The position numbers and the translations under genes were made by a program. From the NCBI GenBank assembly GCA_016699695.1, contig CP065006.1, forward strand, positions 2,604,001 through 2,668,000: a DNA stretch of 64,000 nucleotides. The letters are read 5' to 3'. The notes beneath the pieces are model-generated. The model worked only from the letters and a program-made list of their open reading frames with translations, did no database searches and was not told where the DNA came from. This DNA is from Bacteroidota bacterium. GTDB lineage: Bacteria > Bacteroidota > Bacteroidia > Bacteroidales > UBA10428. Position 1 is the first letter of the stretch. The number at the start of each line of letters is the position of its first letter. Of the stretch, positions 18,150 through 26,489 are shown piece after piece.

Positions 18150-18920
18150 TTATTCGGTTTTCGATCCGTAAATTAACTGTGTAAGCTCAATAAACTCTTC
18201 CACACTCAGTTGTTCAGGTCTTTTTCCCATCATTTCCTTATCCATCTCCAAATTTATACAAATATTTTTGAGCGAGTTGCGTAGAGTTTTTCTACGTTGG
18301 TTGAACGCTTGTTTTACTACAGCCTTTAACTGAAGGTGGTTGCATGTTAAATGGTTACGCTGGTTTCGGGTCAGCCGTATCACCGCCGATTTTACTTTGG
18401 GAGGGGGGTTGAAACAATGCTCGTGTACCGTAAAAAGATAATCGATGTCGTACCAGGTTTGCAGCAAGACGCTAAGTATTCCATAGGTTTTGCTACCCGG
18501 AGGAGCTGCTATTCTTTCCGCCACCTCTTTCTGAATCATACACACTACTTCGTTTACTTGTGTGTAATTTTCAAGTACTTTAAAAAATATCTGACTCGAA
18601 ATATAATAAGGCAAATTTCCAATTAAAGCCAGGGGCGCATCGAATTGCGCAAAATCGAGTTTTAGAATGTCCGCGGCAATAATAAAATCGTTTTGCGGAA
18701 AATGCTGTTGAAGGTAAAGAATGGATTCGCTATCAATTTCTGCAGCCTTAAAATGTGCATGCCTTGTTATAAGGTATTCGGTTAATACCCCCATACCCGG
18801 ACCTATTTCAAGAACAGTTCGGCAACCTTCGCCTGTTAAAGAGTCCACAATCTTTAATGCAATGTTTTTATCGGTAAGAAAGTGTTGTCCGATCGATTTT
18901 TTGGGTCTTACCTTTTGCAC
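18150..18920 (-). CDS. rsmA: 16S rRNA dimethyladenosine transferase RsmA (KsgA)
   Basis: Dimethylates A1518 and A1519 of 16S rRNA. 256 residues. SAM-binding motifs: KKSIGQHFLTDKNIALKIV, VLEIGPGMGVLTEYLI, IDSESILYLQQ and the catalytic NLPYY (ALIGNLPYYISSQIFFKVL). The C-terminal domain includes FNPPPKVKSAVIRL and FNQRRKTLRNSL. Divergent from the MalY-type gene and directly upstream of mgtE. Confidence 0.96.
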   Translation of the reverse strand: MQKVRPKKSIGQHFLTDKNIALKIVDSLTGEGCRTVLEIGPGMGVLTEYLITRHAHFKAAEIDSESILYLQQHFPQNDFIIAADILKLDFAQFDAPLALIGNLPYYISSQIFFKVLENYTQVNEVVCMIQKEVAERIAAPPGSKTYGILSVLLQTWYDIDYLFTVHEHCFNPPPKVKSAVIRLTRNQRNHLTCNHLQLKAVVKQAFNQRRKTLRNSLKNICINLEMDKEMMGKRPEQLSVEEFIELTQLIYGSKTE

Positions 18921-19096
18921 AAGCTTTTAGAATTAATTTTCGGCCTAAAGGTAAGCTTTTAGATGTTTTATTTTTCGAAGGAATAGAATTTCGGTTAGTT
19001 CTTTTTGCCAGGGATTTTTTTTGCGGCAAACTTTTTTGCACTTCGCCTTGTTATTCGTTTTCTTGTACCGAAATACCTATTTTTGAAGAAAAAAGC

Positions 19097-20269
19097 ATGG
19101 CACATAATTTCGATGAGCTTATTGATCGTGAAGGCACTCACAGTTACAAATACCTTTTAAGGCAAAAGATGTTTGGAACCTCGGAGGTTTACCCCATGTG
19201 GGTTGCCGATACCGAATACAGAATTCCTTCTTTTATTACAGAAGCCATGCAAAAAAGAATGGACCATGGTATTTTTGGATATACCCTGCTCGACGATGAC
19301 TATTACAATTCTATTATTAATTGGGTAGAGGCTCAACATCAGTACCGTATAAAAAAGGAATGGATAAAATTTTCTCCAGGCGTGGTGCCTTCTGTTTTTG
19401 CATCGGTGCTGGCATTTACCGAAGTATCGGACAAGGTAATTATACAACCTCCTGTTTATCATCCATTCTATTCGGCAATAAAAGAAACAGGCCGACAACT
19501 GGTTTTAAACCCGCTCAAACTGGTAAATGGTCGCTACCAAATGGACTTTGACGATCTGAAAGCCAAGATTGACGGCCAAACAAAGCTGATTATTCTTTGT
19601 AGTCCTCATAACCCAACTGGCAATGTATGGAAAGAAGCCGAAATACGCGAATTATGCGAGATTTGCCTGAATAACGGCATCAAAATTATATCTGATGAGA
19701 TACACGCCGACATAGTTTACCAGGGGCATAAACACCTTCCAACCGCTTCGCTTTCAGAGGCCATTGCACAACAAACCCTTACGCTGATGGCCCCAAGCAA
19801 AACTTTTAATATTGCTGGTCTTAACTCATCGTATGCTTTTTCTTCGAACCCTGAACTGCTCCAAAAATTCTCTCACTATTTCGAGGGCATGCACATTGGG
19901 CCCAATATTTTTGCCATCGAAGCTACCAAGGCAGCCTATTTTCATGGCAAAGAATGGCTTGGGGAGTTGTTGGATTATTATACTGAAACCATCGAAATGG
20001 TTCGCGGTGCCATAAGCAGTAAGCTTAAAAACATTACCCTTGTATCACCCGAAGCCACTTTTTTGTTGTGGCTTGATTTCAGAAAAACTGGGCTTTCCCG
20101 CAAGGAAATTAATCAGATATTGATTCATGAAGCACATCTGGGTTTTAGTGATGGTTTTATGTTTGGGCCTGAAGGAGAAGGTTTTTGGCGCATGAACATC
20201 GGATGTGCCCGAAGCAAAGTGGAAGAAGCATTGTTTAATCTGTCGAAAATTGACAAATTTGTCCGCTAA
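19097..20269 (+). CDS. MalY/PatB-type PLP aminotransferase (C-S lyase)
   Basis: 390 residues, fold type I aminotransferase of the MalY/PatB group, which cleaves cystathionine or cysteine conjugates. Seen: MWVADTEYRIPSFITEAMQKRMDHGIFGYTL (family N-terminus), FSPGVVPSVFASVLAFTEVSDKVIIQPPVYHPFY, CSPHNPTGNVWKEAEIRELCEIC, ISDEIHADIVYQGHKHLP and the PLP lysine in LMAPSKTFNIAGLNSSYAF. A likely promoter -7 box (TATTTTTG, 19078-19085) lies so close to the ATG that the leader would be only a few bases, so it is tentative. The exact substrate is open. Confidence 0.9.
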   Translation: MAHNFDELIDREGTHSYKYLLRQKMFGTSEVYPMWVADTEYRIPSFITEAMQKRMDHGIFGYTLLDDDYYNSIINWVEAQHQYRIKKEWIKFSPGVVPSVFASVLAFTEVSDKVIIQPPVYHPFYSAIKETGRQLVLNPLKLVNGRYQMDFDDLKAKIDGQTKLIILCSPHNPTGNVWKEAEIRELCEICLNNGIKIISDEIHADIVYQGHKHLPTASLSEAIAQQTLTLMAPSKTFNIAGLNSSYAFSSNPELLQKFSHYFEGMHIGPNIFAIEATKAAYFHGKEWLGELLDYYTETIEMVRGAISSKLKNITLVSPEATFLLWLDFRKTGLSRKEINQILIHEAHLGFSDGFMFGPEGEGFWRMNIGCARSKVEEALFNLSKIDKFVR

Positions 20270-20364
20270 GCAGCAATTGTCCATATTGTTGAAACTTACT
20301 TTCAGCAGTTGAACTTTTTTTGCTATATTAGTTAACTGAAATACACACACCTCAGATTAGTGAC

Positions 20365-22002
20365 ATGAGATTGAAAATTGCTACTAAAATTATTCTGGGC
20401 TTTGGGGTTATGACCGCTGCCGTGATACTTAATTCGGTCCTGATCAGCAATGCCCTGACTCAAAGCCGCAAAACCAACGAAGAAATAAACAATGTGTATA
20501 CTCCTTCGGTAGAAATCATCAGGGAGCTTTATTCGAATATCTCCGATTCGCGCATGCTGATTAAATCGTGGGTACATATTGATAAGATTGCCGATACACC
20601 TGACAAAATAAAACTTCAGGAACTCCATTCGGGAGGGTATACAAAAATGATGGATTCGCTTATGGTGTTGAGTGAATTCTGGCTCAACGATACCCTTGTG
20701 ATGCAATTGGAAAATATCAATTTATCCATTACCGATACTCTTTTCCCCAAGCATAAGTACATTATGCAGGCGCTCGACAACTTTATTAATTACGAGGATC
20801 CATTTGTTATTTTTGAGGTAACACCCATGGTGGAGGATAAAGGTGAAGTGATGGAGGCTACTGCAAGTGCACTCAATCATATTCAGGATTTAATGGTAGA
20901 ACTGGAAGCTCTCATTCTTGCCAAGCGTGTCGAAATGGTGGATTCACTAAACCGCTTACGGAGTTTTATTTTTATCATGCTCATTTTGCTGATTATAGCT
21001 GCAGTGGCAATTAGCTCTGTTACCACTCTGTCACTTTCGCGGCCTATCAATAAAACTAAAAACATATTGCTGTCTATCAGCAAAGGTATCCTACCTGAAA
21101 TTACTCTTCGCGAAGGAAACGATGAAATTGGTCAGATGTCGAAGGCCCTGGGTTTGGTAGTGAATAGTTTAAAAGAAGTTTCGGACTTTACCCAGGAAAT
21201 AGGAAAGGGTAATTTCTCCAGAGCTTTCACCCCTCTAAGCGACGAGGACGTTCTGGGTCACTCTTTGCTTGAAATGCGCAACGAATTGCAAATTGCCAAA
21301 GCGGAAGAGGAAAAAAGAACCGAAGAAAACCGCCAGCGTACCTGGGCTTCGCAGGGCGTGGCATTGTTTAGCGATATTTTACGGTCCAACAACGACAATC
21401 TTGCTCAGCTCTCGTTTGAGATTATCAGCAACATGGTTAATTATACCGGTTCGAACCAGGGCGGTATTTTTATTCTCAACGACAACGACCACGAGAATAT
21501 GTTCCTCGAAATGAGTGCCTGTTATGCCTACGACAGACAAAAGTTTCTGAAAAAACGCATTGAGGTTGGCGAAGGCCTGGTTGGCCGCTGTTTCCAGGAG
21601 AAGGAACGTATCTTACTCACCGATATTCCTTCGGATTACATCAAAATCTCCTCTGGTTTGGGCGAGGTTAATCCGAATTGTTTGTTATTGATTCCGCTTG
21701 CGTATAACGACCGGATATTTGGTATCATGGAAATAGCTTCTGTAAACACCTATCAATCTTTCGAAATTGAGTTTATGGAACGCATTGGAGAAAGTATTGC
21801 AGCGACTATTTCTTCCGTTAAAAGTAACATACAAACCCAGATGCTGCTGGAGCAATCGCAACAACAAGCTGAAGAAATGTCGGCACAGGAAGAAGAAATG
21901 CGCCAGAACATGGAAGAGCTTCGAGCCACACAAGAACAATCGGCTCGCCGCGAGCAAGATCTTATGCGTGAGCTGGAAGAGTTGCGTAAGAGGCTTAATT
22001 AA
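20365..22002 (+). CDS. Membrane HAMP-GAF sensor protein without a recognisable output domain
   Basis: 545 residues. First helix at about 8-30, an extracytoplasmic four-helix-type sensing region (about 31-190, VYTPSVEIIRELYSNISDSRMLIKSW), second helix at about 195-217, a HAMP domain (LSRPINKTKNILLSISKGILPEITLREGNDEIGQMSKALG), a GAF domain (about 340-485, GLVGRCFQEKERILLTDIP and LLLIPLAYNDRIFGIMEIAS) and a C-terminal coiled coil rich in Gln/Glu (QQAEEMSAQEEEMRQNMEELRATQEQ). No histidine kinase, GGDEF or MCP signalling tip is visible. Output is probably through partners binding the coiled coil. Followed by a strong terminator. Confidence 0.85.
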   Translation: MRLKIATKIILGFGVMTAAVILNSVLISNALTQSRKTNEEINNVYTPSVEIIRELYSNISDSRMLIKSWVHIDKIADTPDKIKLQELHSGGYTKMMDSLMVLSEFWLNDTLVMQLENINLSITDTLFPKHKYIMQALDNFINYEDPFVIFEVTPMVEDKGEVMEATASALNHIQDLMVELEALILAKRVEMVDSLNRLRSFIFIMLILLIIAAVAISSVTTLSLSRPINKTKNILLSISKGILPEITLREGNDEIGQMSKALGLVVNSLKEVSDFTQEIGKGNFSRAFTPLSDEDVLGHSLLEMRNELQIAKAEEEKRTEENRQRTWASQGVALFSDILRSNNDNLAQLSFEIISNMVNYTGSNQGGIFILNDNDHENMFLEMSACYAYDRQKFLKKRIEVGEGLVGRCFQEKERILLTDIPSDYIKISSGLGEVNPNCLLLIPLAYNDRIFGIMEIASVNTYQSFEIEFMERIGESIAATISSVKSNIQTQMLLEQSQQQAEEMSAQEEEMRQNMEELRATQEQSARREQDLMRELEELRKRLN

Positions 22003-22038
22003 TAAGTTTGATAGAGTAGAACTTTTATATCTCAACTA

Positions 22039-22068
22039 GCCACAAAATTTATTTTGTGGCTTTTTTTT
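22039..22068 (+). terminator. Rho-independent terminator of the HAMP-GAF gene
   Basis: Perfect 10-bp stem GCCACAAAAT / ATTTTGTGGC with a 2-base spacer, followed by eight T residues, 36 bp after the stop codon. Confidence 0.9.
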
Positions 22069-22079
22069 GAGGTAATGGT

Positions 22080-22095
22080 GCCAAAAATAGTTGGT
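22080..22095. repeat. Left terminal inverted repeat of the IS
   Basis: GCCAAAAATAGTTGGT, matched by its exact reverse complement at 23307-23322. The repeat itself contains CCAA..TTGG, so each end can form a small hairpin. Confidence 0.75.
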
Positions 22096-22114
22096 GATTA
22101 TTTGTTTTAAATTT

Positions 22115-22227
22115 TGTAAAATACAAGAGTAAATCTAAAGAGGACTTAGGCTCTGCTGGAGAGCAACCTGATAGCAATAAGATTTACCACGGGAATTGGG
22201 CCCTGACTAACAATCAGGGCCTTTTTA
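22115..22227 (+). ncRNA. Candidate structured RNA with its own terminator inside the IS
   Basis: GTAAATCT (22129-22136) pairs with AGATTTAC (22180-22187). Inside, TTAGG pairs with CCTGA (one G-U) and CTCT with AGAG, giving a nested multi-helix fold. A perfect hairpin follows, GGCCCTGA / TCAGGGCC with a 7-base loop (22199-22221), then TTTTT, a textbook terminator. No coding frame explains this segment. I do not recognise it as a known riboswitch or housekeeping RNA. No convincing promoter was found, and it may be a leader whose downstream gene was lost. Confidence 0.5.
22199..22226 (+). terminator. Strong Rho-independent terminator of the candidate RNA
   Basis: 8-bp GC-rich perfect stem GGCCCTGA / TCAGGGCC, loop CTAACAA, then five T residues. 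Orientation is plus, opposite to the transposase. Confidence 0.85.
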
Positions 22228-22248
22228 TTCAATTTCTGTGATTATGGC

Positions 22249-23227
22249 TTAGAAAACTCTTTGGTTTTTATAGTATAAATACCATCTTATAAAGCTTTTA
22301 CGATGTTCTTTGGATAGTCCTCGGTGTAGAGTTATGTGACTTTTAAGATGTCCAAAAATGACTCTAATCCATTTGTGGATTTTGGAATTCTGTCATTGTC
22401 CAGATAATGGAACATATCAGGCAAAGCCTTCTTAATAACTGTAAATGAACGCCTAACCATTTTATGAGTGTACCAATACCTTCCAGTATCAAAGTTGTAG
22501 CTTTTTTGATCTAAGAATTCCTTATGTTTTTCATGCCAGTTGTATAAGTTGACAACCCAATTCCCCCATTGCTCTTTATTCTCAATTTTATGTAACTGGT
22601 TTATAATAGTTCTAAGTTCCATACCTGCAATACTCTTGGGGTTCATTGTAAGCCAGATACGACACATTCTTTGAACATGAATAATACACCGTTGAACGGT
22701 TACATGTTTACATACTTTACGAATCGCTTTAAGCAGTGATTTATGTCCATCGCATGTTATACTTTCTATTTGGACTCCAAGCTTTAATAGATTTTCCAGG
22801 TCTTCTTTCATTTCGTCATACCATTCCCCATCAGTTAATCGATACAACTGTGTGAATTTTATCGTGTTATCTCTGTAAAGAACCAAACAAAGATCTTTAC
22901 TGAAGTAGGTTCCATCTATCAATAAATTAACCTTCTCTGATGGCTTAACTGCATATACAGGGGATTGTGAGAGATAATAAGAAAACATTCGCTTAAGCGT
23001 CCGCTCAGAGTATCCACTGGATTTGCTTATCTGTGGTATCGTTTGTCGTCCAATAACCCAATGCTGAAACCAAACTTTTTGATTTGTTTTCTTTGTAAAT
23101 AGACTAGCATTAGTGAATAATATACCGCAAAATTGACATTTAAAACGTTGTTTTCCTTGCTGGGTTCCCCATTTGATTACATTCAAACTTTGACATGCCC
23201 AACAACGCTTTTTTTTGATGTTTTCAT
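22249..23227 (-). pseudogene. IS256-like transposase (variant zinc-binding type), two frameshifts
   Basis: The intact middle frame (22332-23186 as translated) shows a zinc ribbon half (KCQFCG), a helix-turn-helix (IPQISKSSGYSERTLKRMF) and a DDE/MULE-type core with Asp in NLLIDGTYF, Asp in ITCDGHKSL and Glu in TNGLESF. Both ends are in other frames. Upstream, RCWACQSLN, carrying the first zinc cysteines, is joined to an ATG at 23227 only if the T8 run at 23209-23216 had nine bases. Downstream, FGHLKSHITLHRGLSKEHRKSF..RVF up to a stop at 22249 is reached only if the A5 run at 22354-22358 had six. Inactive as written. Confidence 0.8.
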
Positions 23228-23306
23228 AAATATAAAAGAGTTAACTGAAACAACTTTCAATTAACTCTTTTGTATCTCAATAGTGACAAGGAATAAAAAA
23301 CTTTTT

Positions 23307-23322
23307 ACCAACTATTTTTGGC
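23307..23322. repeat. Right terminal inverted repeat of the IS
   Basis: ACCAACTATTTTTGGC, the exact reverse complement of the left repeat at 22080-22095. Confidence 0.75.
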
Positions 23323-23372
23323 CTCTATATCTTTTTTGAAAAAGGGAATTTATTCCTGAGTATAGTGAAAAA

Positions 23373-23948
23373 TTAATCGATTTTAATGTGCGCCCAGTTT
23401 TCGTTTCGGCGAATGCGGTTAAGCTGTGTATGTGTGATTCCGAATTCTTTGGCAATTTTATAAAGAGGGGTTTTGCCGCGCTGCAATTTCTTTTTAAGGC
23501 GCATTACTTCCGTTTCGGTTAATTTCGAGTTAGTGATTTCGCCTTTGCGTCGTTCGATGGCAGCCGCAGTGCGCGGACTTGTGCGGCTATGAGCGAACAT
23601 CTCAGCACGGGTAACCCAACGCAAATTCTTTTGATGGTTATTCCATTTATTAAAATCGACATGAATTACCTTGTCGTGTTTAGAGGATGGCTGGGTTAAA
23701 AACATTTCCCCTACCAGGCGATGAATACTTTTGGTGATGCGTTTTTTTCCGGTAAGCAACTCATCGGTACGAAAAGAGAAATAGGCATAACCGTTTACAT
23801 TCGATGGACGTTGTATCGCCCAGTCATTTTTTTTAACTATCCAACGTCGTATACGCCCTGCATTGGAAACTTCGTATTTTTCCTTGGCGTCAATACCTTC
23901 AAAAAGCACCTGCTTCCACTGCTCTTCACTGTAATTTCTTTCCTCCAT
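23373..23948 (-). CDS. NUMOD4 / HNH-like endonuclease with C-terminal HTH
   Basis: About 191 residues from the preferred Met (MEERNYSEEQWKQVLFEGID); the frame extends to 24008 with an unlikely leader. NUMOD4 motif EQWKQVLFEGIDAKEKYEVSNAGRIRRW at about 9-36. HNH-like core: IHRLVGEMFL, then VIHVDFNKWNNHQKNLRWVTRAEM, which keeps the second His and the Asn but has a Phe where Gly is usual. The C-terminal SKLTETEVMRLKKKLQRG...KIAKEFGITHTQLNRI is a helix-turn-helix. Proteins of this build occur free-standing or in mobile elements. It sits 50 bp beyond the IS end with no intron visible around it. Activity uncertain. Confidence 0.75.
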   Translation of the reverse strand: MEERNYSEEQWKQVLFEGIDAKEKYEVSNAGRIRRWIVKKNDWAIQRPSNVNGYAYFSFRTDELLTGKKRITKSIHRLVGEMFLTQPSSKHDKVIHVDFNKWNNHQKNLRWVTRAEMFAHSRTSPRTAAAIERRKGEITNSKLTETEVMRLKKKLQRGKTPLYKIAKEFGITHTQLNRIRRNENWAHIKID

Positions 23949-24008
23949 GGTACCTTGCTGATTCTTTCTATCTAGTTTGATGACGTTTTGCATGCATTGA
24001 GTCACCAA

Positions 24009-24246
24009 TTCTTGCTTTTATTACCTTTTTGTGCCCGAATTTCTAACAACCGGAGGCGAAAAATACAATCAATATTTTTTAATGAGAAACATATCCAGGC
24101 ATTTCGTAGCCTGATTTTTATTAACGGCAGAGAATTGATTACCAAGGGGGTAAATTAATCGATGATTAAAAACCACGAGAAAGAGTTTAGATAACCTCAT
24201 GACTGTATAAGTGTAGATATTGGTAAATACAGCTTCGATAAAATGT
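24009..24246. other. Intergenic region between rlmB and the NUMOD4 gene
   Basis: AT-rich, about 240 bp, no open frame and no clear hairpin. It must contain the NUMOD4 gene promoter, but no TTTG-N19-TAnnTTTG match is convincing. Confidence 0.3.
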
Positions 24247-24990
24247 CTATCCCAGTCGCTGCTTCAGCACTTCGAAAAGCAGTATTCCTGAGGCCACACT
24301 CACATTGAGTGAAGCAATTTCTCCCATCATGGGTATTTTTACAAGAGCATCAGTGCGTTTAAGCACCGCCTCCGAGATACCCGTATCTTCCGAGCCCATT
24401 ACAATGGCTGCCGGACCATGAAATACTTGTTCGAAGTAGTTAAGGCCTGCTTTTTCAGTGGCTCCATATACTTTAATTCCCGATTGCTGTAAAAACCGTA
24501 TGGTTTCTGGTATACTGTCGACCTTGCATACCGGAATACGGGTAAGGGCACCGGCTGAGGTTTTTATGGCATCAGCACTTACGCTAACCGATTTTCTGGC
24601 TGCAATCACAAGGGCATCCACTCCAGCTGCTTCAGCTGTTCTGGCAATGGCCCCAAAGTTACGTACATCGGTAATGCCATCGAGCAGCAGTATAAAGGGG
24701 TCTCTGCCTGCCTCGTATACCGAAGGTAATAGGTTGGTAATGTCGTAATAGGTAATGGAGGTCGAAAAAGCGATGATTCCCTGGTGATTGGTGCGGGTAA
24801 TGCGGTTGAGTTTTTCGATGGGTACATATTGAAAATTGAGCCTCTGCTCCCTGATGAGTTGCAGACACTCCTGAAACAGGTCTCCTGTAAGTCCTTTTTT
24901 AATCAGTATTTTATCGATGGTTTTATTGGCCTTAATGGCTTCAATTACCGAGTGAAAACCAATAAGTAAATCATCGCTGTGTTTTTTCAT
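24247..24990 (-). CDS. rlmB: 23S rRNA (guanosine-2'-O-)-methyltransferase RlmB (SpoU/TrmH family)
   Basis: Methylates the ribose of G2251 in 23S rRNA (by family). About 247 residues from MKKHSDDLLIGFHSVIEAIKANKTIDKIL; the longer frame to 25068 adds a non-family leader. The trefoil-knot SAM site shows as LLLDGITDVRNFGAIARTAEAAGVDALVI, IVMGSEDTGISEAVLKRTD and IPMMGEIASLNVSVASGILLFEVLKQR. All three SPOUT motifs are intact. Confidence 0.93.
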   Translation of the reverse strand: MKKHSDDLLIGFHSVIEAIKANKTIDKILIKKGLTGDLFQECLQLIREQRLNFQYVPIEKLNRITRTNHQGIIAFSTSITYYDITNLLPSVYEAGRDPFILLLDGITDVRNFGAIARTAEAAGVDALVIAARKSVSVSADAIKTSAGALTRIPVCKVDSIPETIRFLQQSGIKVYGATEKAGLNYFEQVFHGPAAIVMGSEDTGISEAVLKRTDALVKIPMMGEIASLNVSVASGILLFEVLKQRLG

Positions 24991-25144
24991 CTTTTCGTTT
25001 TTTTCAATTCCTTTAGTACTTGCATGAAAAAAATGTCTTTTATCGGTTGCTATTATATTTTTACTCATGCTTGGATTTTTTTGAGCCTATTTCTATTGAT
25101 TTCATCGACGACCTTGCTCAGGAAACTGGTGCCAGGCATAGAGT

Positions 25145-26434
25145 CTAGTTAGTATTAAATATTTGACCGCTTGTCCAGGTATAAACTGTTTCTGTCCAGC
25201 GCCAGCTTTCGCTTTGCGAGCGTTCCAGCTTATAATTATTGAGGTTATACCGGTTAGGCTCATAATTAAAAGTAAATACGATGTTACTGTCGTCGGTTTT
25301 ATTCTTATAAATCCAGATTTCCTGTTCGGGTGTTTTTTTTAATTCTTCCGGTGGACCGTAAACTACATAAACCATTCCCCTGTCTGTTTTCCAACCTTCG
25401 CGTGTGCTGGAGAAATAATAGTTTGAATAATAAACCCGGTTGTAATAGAGTCTTATCATTTCGCGACCCCGGTCTATACTGCCTGCTGTTTTTTGCCAGA
25501 AATTATCAGCAGCTAGTTTTGGGTTAATTTCGCTTTTAAGTTTGTCGAATTCGGCATCAGTGGTAATATAAGTTAGCGGAGGAATCAATTCCTCCGGCTT
25601 TTTTGTTTGTGGAAAGGATTCGGAAAGCCTGAGCAAACAAACTCCTGCTGTGGAGAGGGTATCGAATCGGATATAATAAAGCCCCTGGTAAACCAAGGAT
25701 AGTGCAGTATTGGCACTGTAGTCGACAATAAACATCGAATCGGGTTTGCTGTAAATCAATTCATCGCTCAAGGGAACTAAAAATGGCTTTGATGCCTGAA
25801 CCTGGTTATGGTAGAAAGAAATATATAGTTTCGTAGAGGCAGGAGAGGCGTGTTGTACACGAAATAAGCCATCGTTGACGAGTATGTTCCTGAAAACAGG
25901 TGTGCCATCGAGCCCGGTTATATTAAAATATTGTTCACCCATCCCTGCCTGTTTTTCAATATCGAGGTAGTATATGCTATGCGATAACCGAAAATTATCG
26001 CGTAGGGTAATTTTCATCCTGTAAGATTTTCCTTCTGTAGCTTTAAAGGGAATCTGCGAGATATAAAACTTACCAAGGTCGCTGCGGTTAAACTGATATA
26101 CAAATGTGTTGGTATCGACCAAAAAATTACCGCCATCGCCTACTTCCTGCAGCATGTATTTCAGGGTGAAACTGCAGCCATCCTCGTTGGAGAAAGCATT
26201 TGGTCTGAAAAAGATTTCGTCAGTGCGGATTTTAAAAAACAAGACCGAAGTGTTGGTGTTGTTATGGTATACCTTGTAAAGTGGATGCAAGGACGATTTT
26301 AGTGGGTTGTAAATATGCGCCAGTGTCCATTGAGAGCTTGTTTGCGAATTATAATTGCTACTACAGGATGCTAAAAACGCAAGTAGCAGCAATGCCAGCT
26401 TCGGAAAAGAACTTATGGGTTTAACTGGTTTCAA
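25145..26434 (-). CDS. GWxTD domain lipoprotein
   Basis: 429 residues. Signal peptide with lipobox (LALLLLAFLASCSSNYN, lipidated Cys about 24). The middle is beta-rich and resembles Ig or macroglobulin-like folds (FRNILVNDGLFRVQHASPASTKLYISFY). The GWxTD domain lies at the C-terminus: TREGWKTDRGMVYVVYGPPEELKKTPEQEIWIYKN. In this family the domain occurs in exported proteins of Bacteroidota and Acidobacteria; its function is unclear. Located on the outer membrane or periplasmic face by inference. Confidence 0.88.
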   Translation of the reverse strand: MKPVKPISSFPKLALLLLAFLASCSSNYNSQTSSQWTLAHIYNPLKSSLHPLYKVYHNNTNTSVLFFKIRTDEIFFRPNAFSNEDGCSFTLKYMLQEVGDGGNFLVDTNTFVYQFNRSDLGKFYISQIPFKATEGKSYRMKITLRDNFRLSHSIYYLDIEKQAGMGEQYFNITGLDGTPVFRNILVNDGLFRVQHASPASTKLYISFYHNQVQASKPFLVPLSDELIYSKPDSMFIVDYSANTALSLVYQGLYYIRFDTLSTAGVCLLRLSESFPQTKKPEELIPPLTYITTDAEFDKLKSEINPKLAADNFWQKTAGSIDRGREMIRLYYNRVYYSNYYFSSTREGWKTDRGMVYVVYGPPEELKKTPEQEIWIYKNKTDDSNIVFTFNYEPNRYNLNNYKLERSQSESWRWTETVYTWTSGQIFNTN

Positions 26435-26489
26435 CTAACAGGTGTTTTTTTGTAAAAATAGTGATTCTTTAGGCTTTTGTAGCAAACGC

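Larger units (their letters stand above)
22080..23322. mobile_element. Insertion sequence, IS256-like variant with zinc ribbon, decayed
   Basis: A 1243-bp element bounded by 16-bp inverted repeats: GCCAAAAATAGTTGGT at 22080-22095 and its exact complement at 23307-23322. It holds one minus-strand transposase frame with two single-base breaks and a plus-strand structured segment at the left end. No target-site duplication is visible in the bases immediately outside (left ..GGTAATGGT, right CTCTATATC..), so the insertion is old, rearranged, or its true ends lie slightly elsewhere. The family assignment rests on the transposase. Confidence 0.75.

Noticed and set aside
22071..22079. Target-site duplication of the IS
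   Set aside because: The flanking bases on both sides do not match over 8-9 positions.
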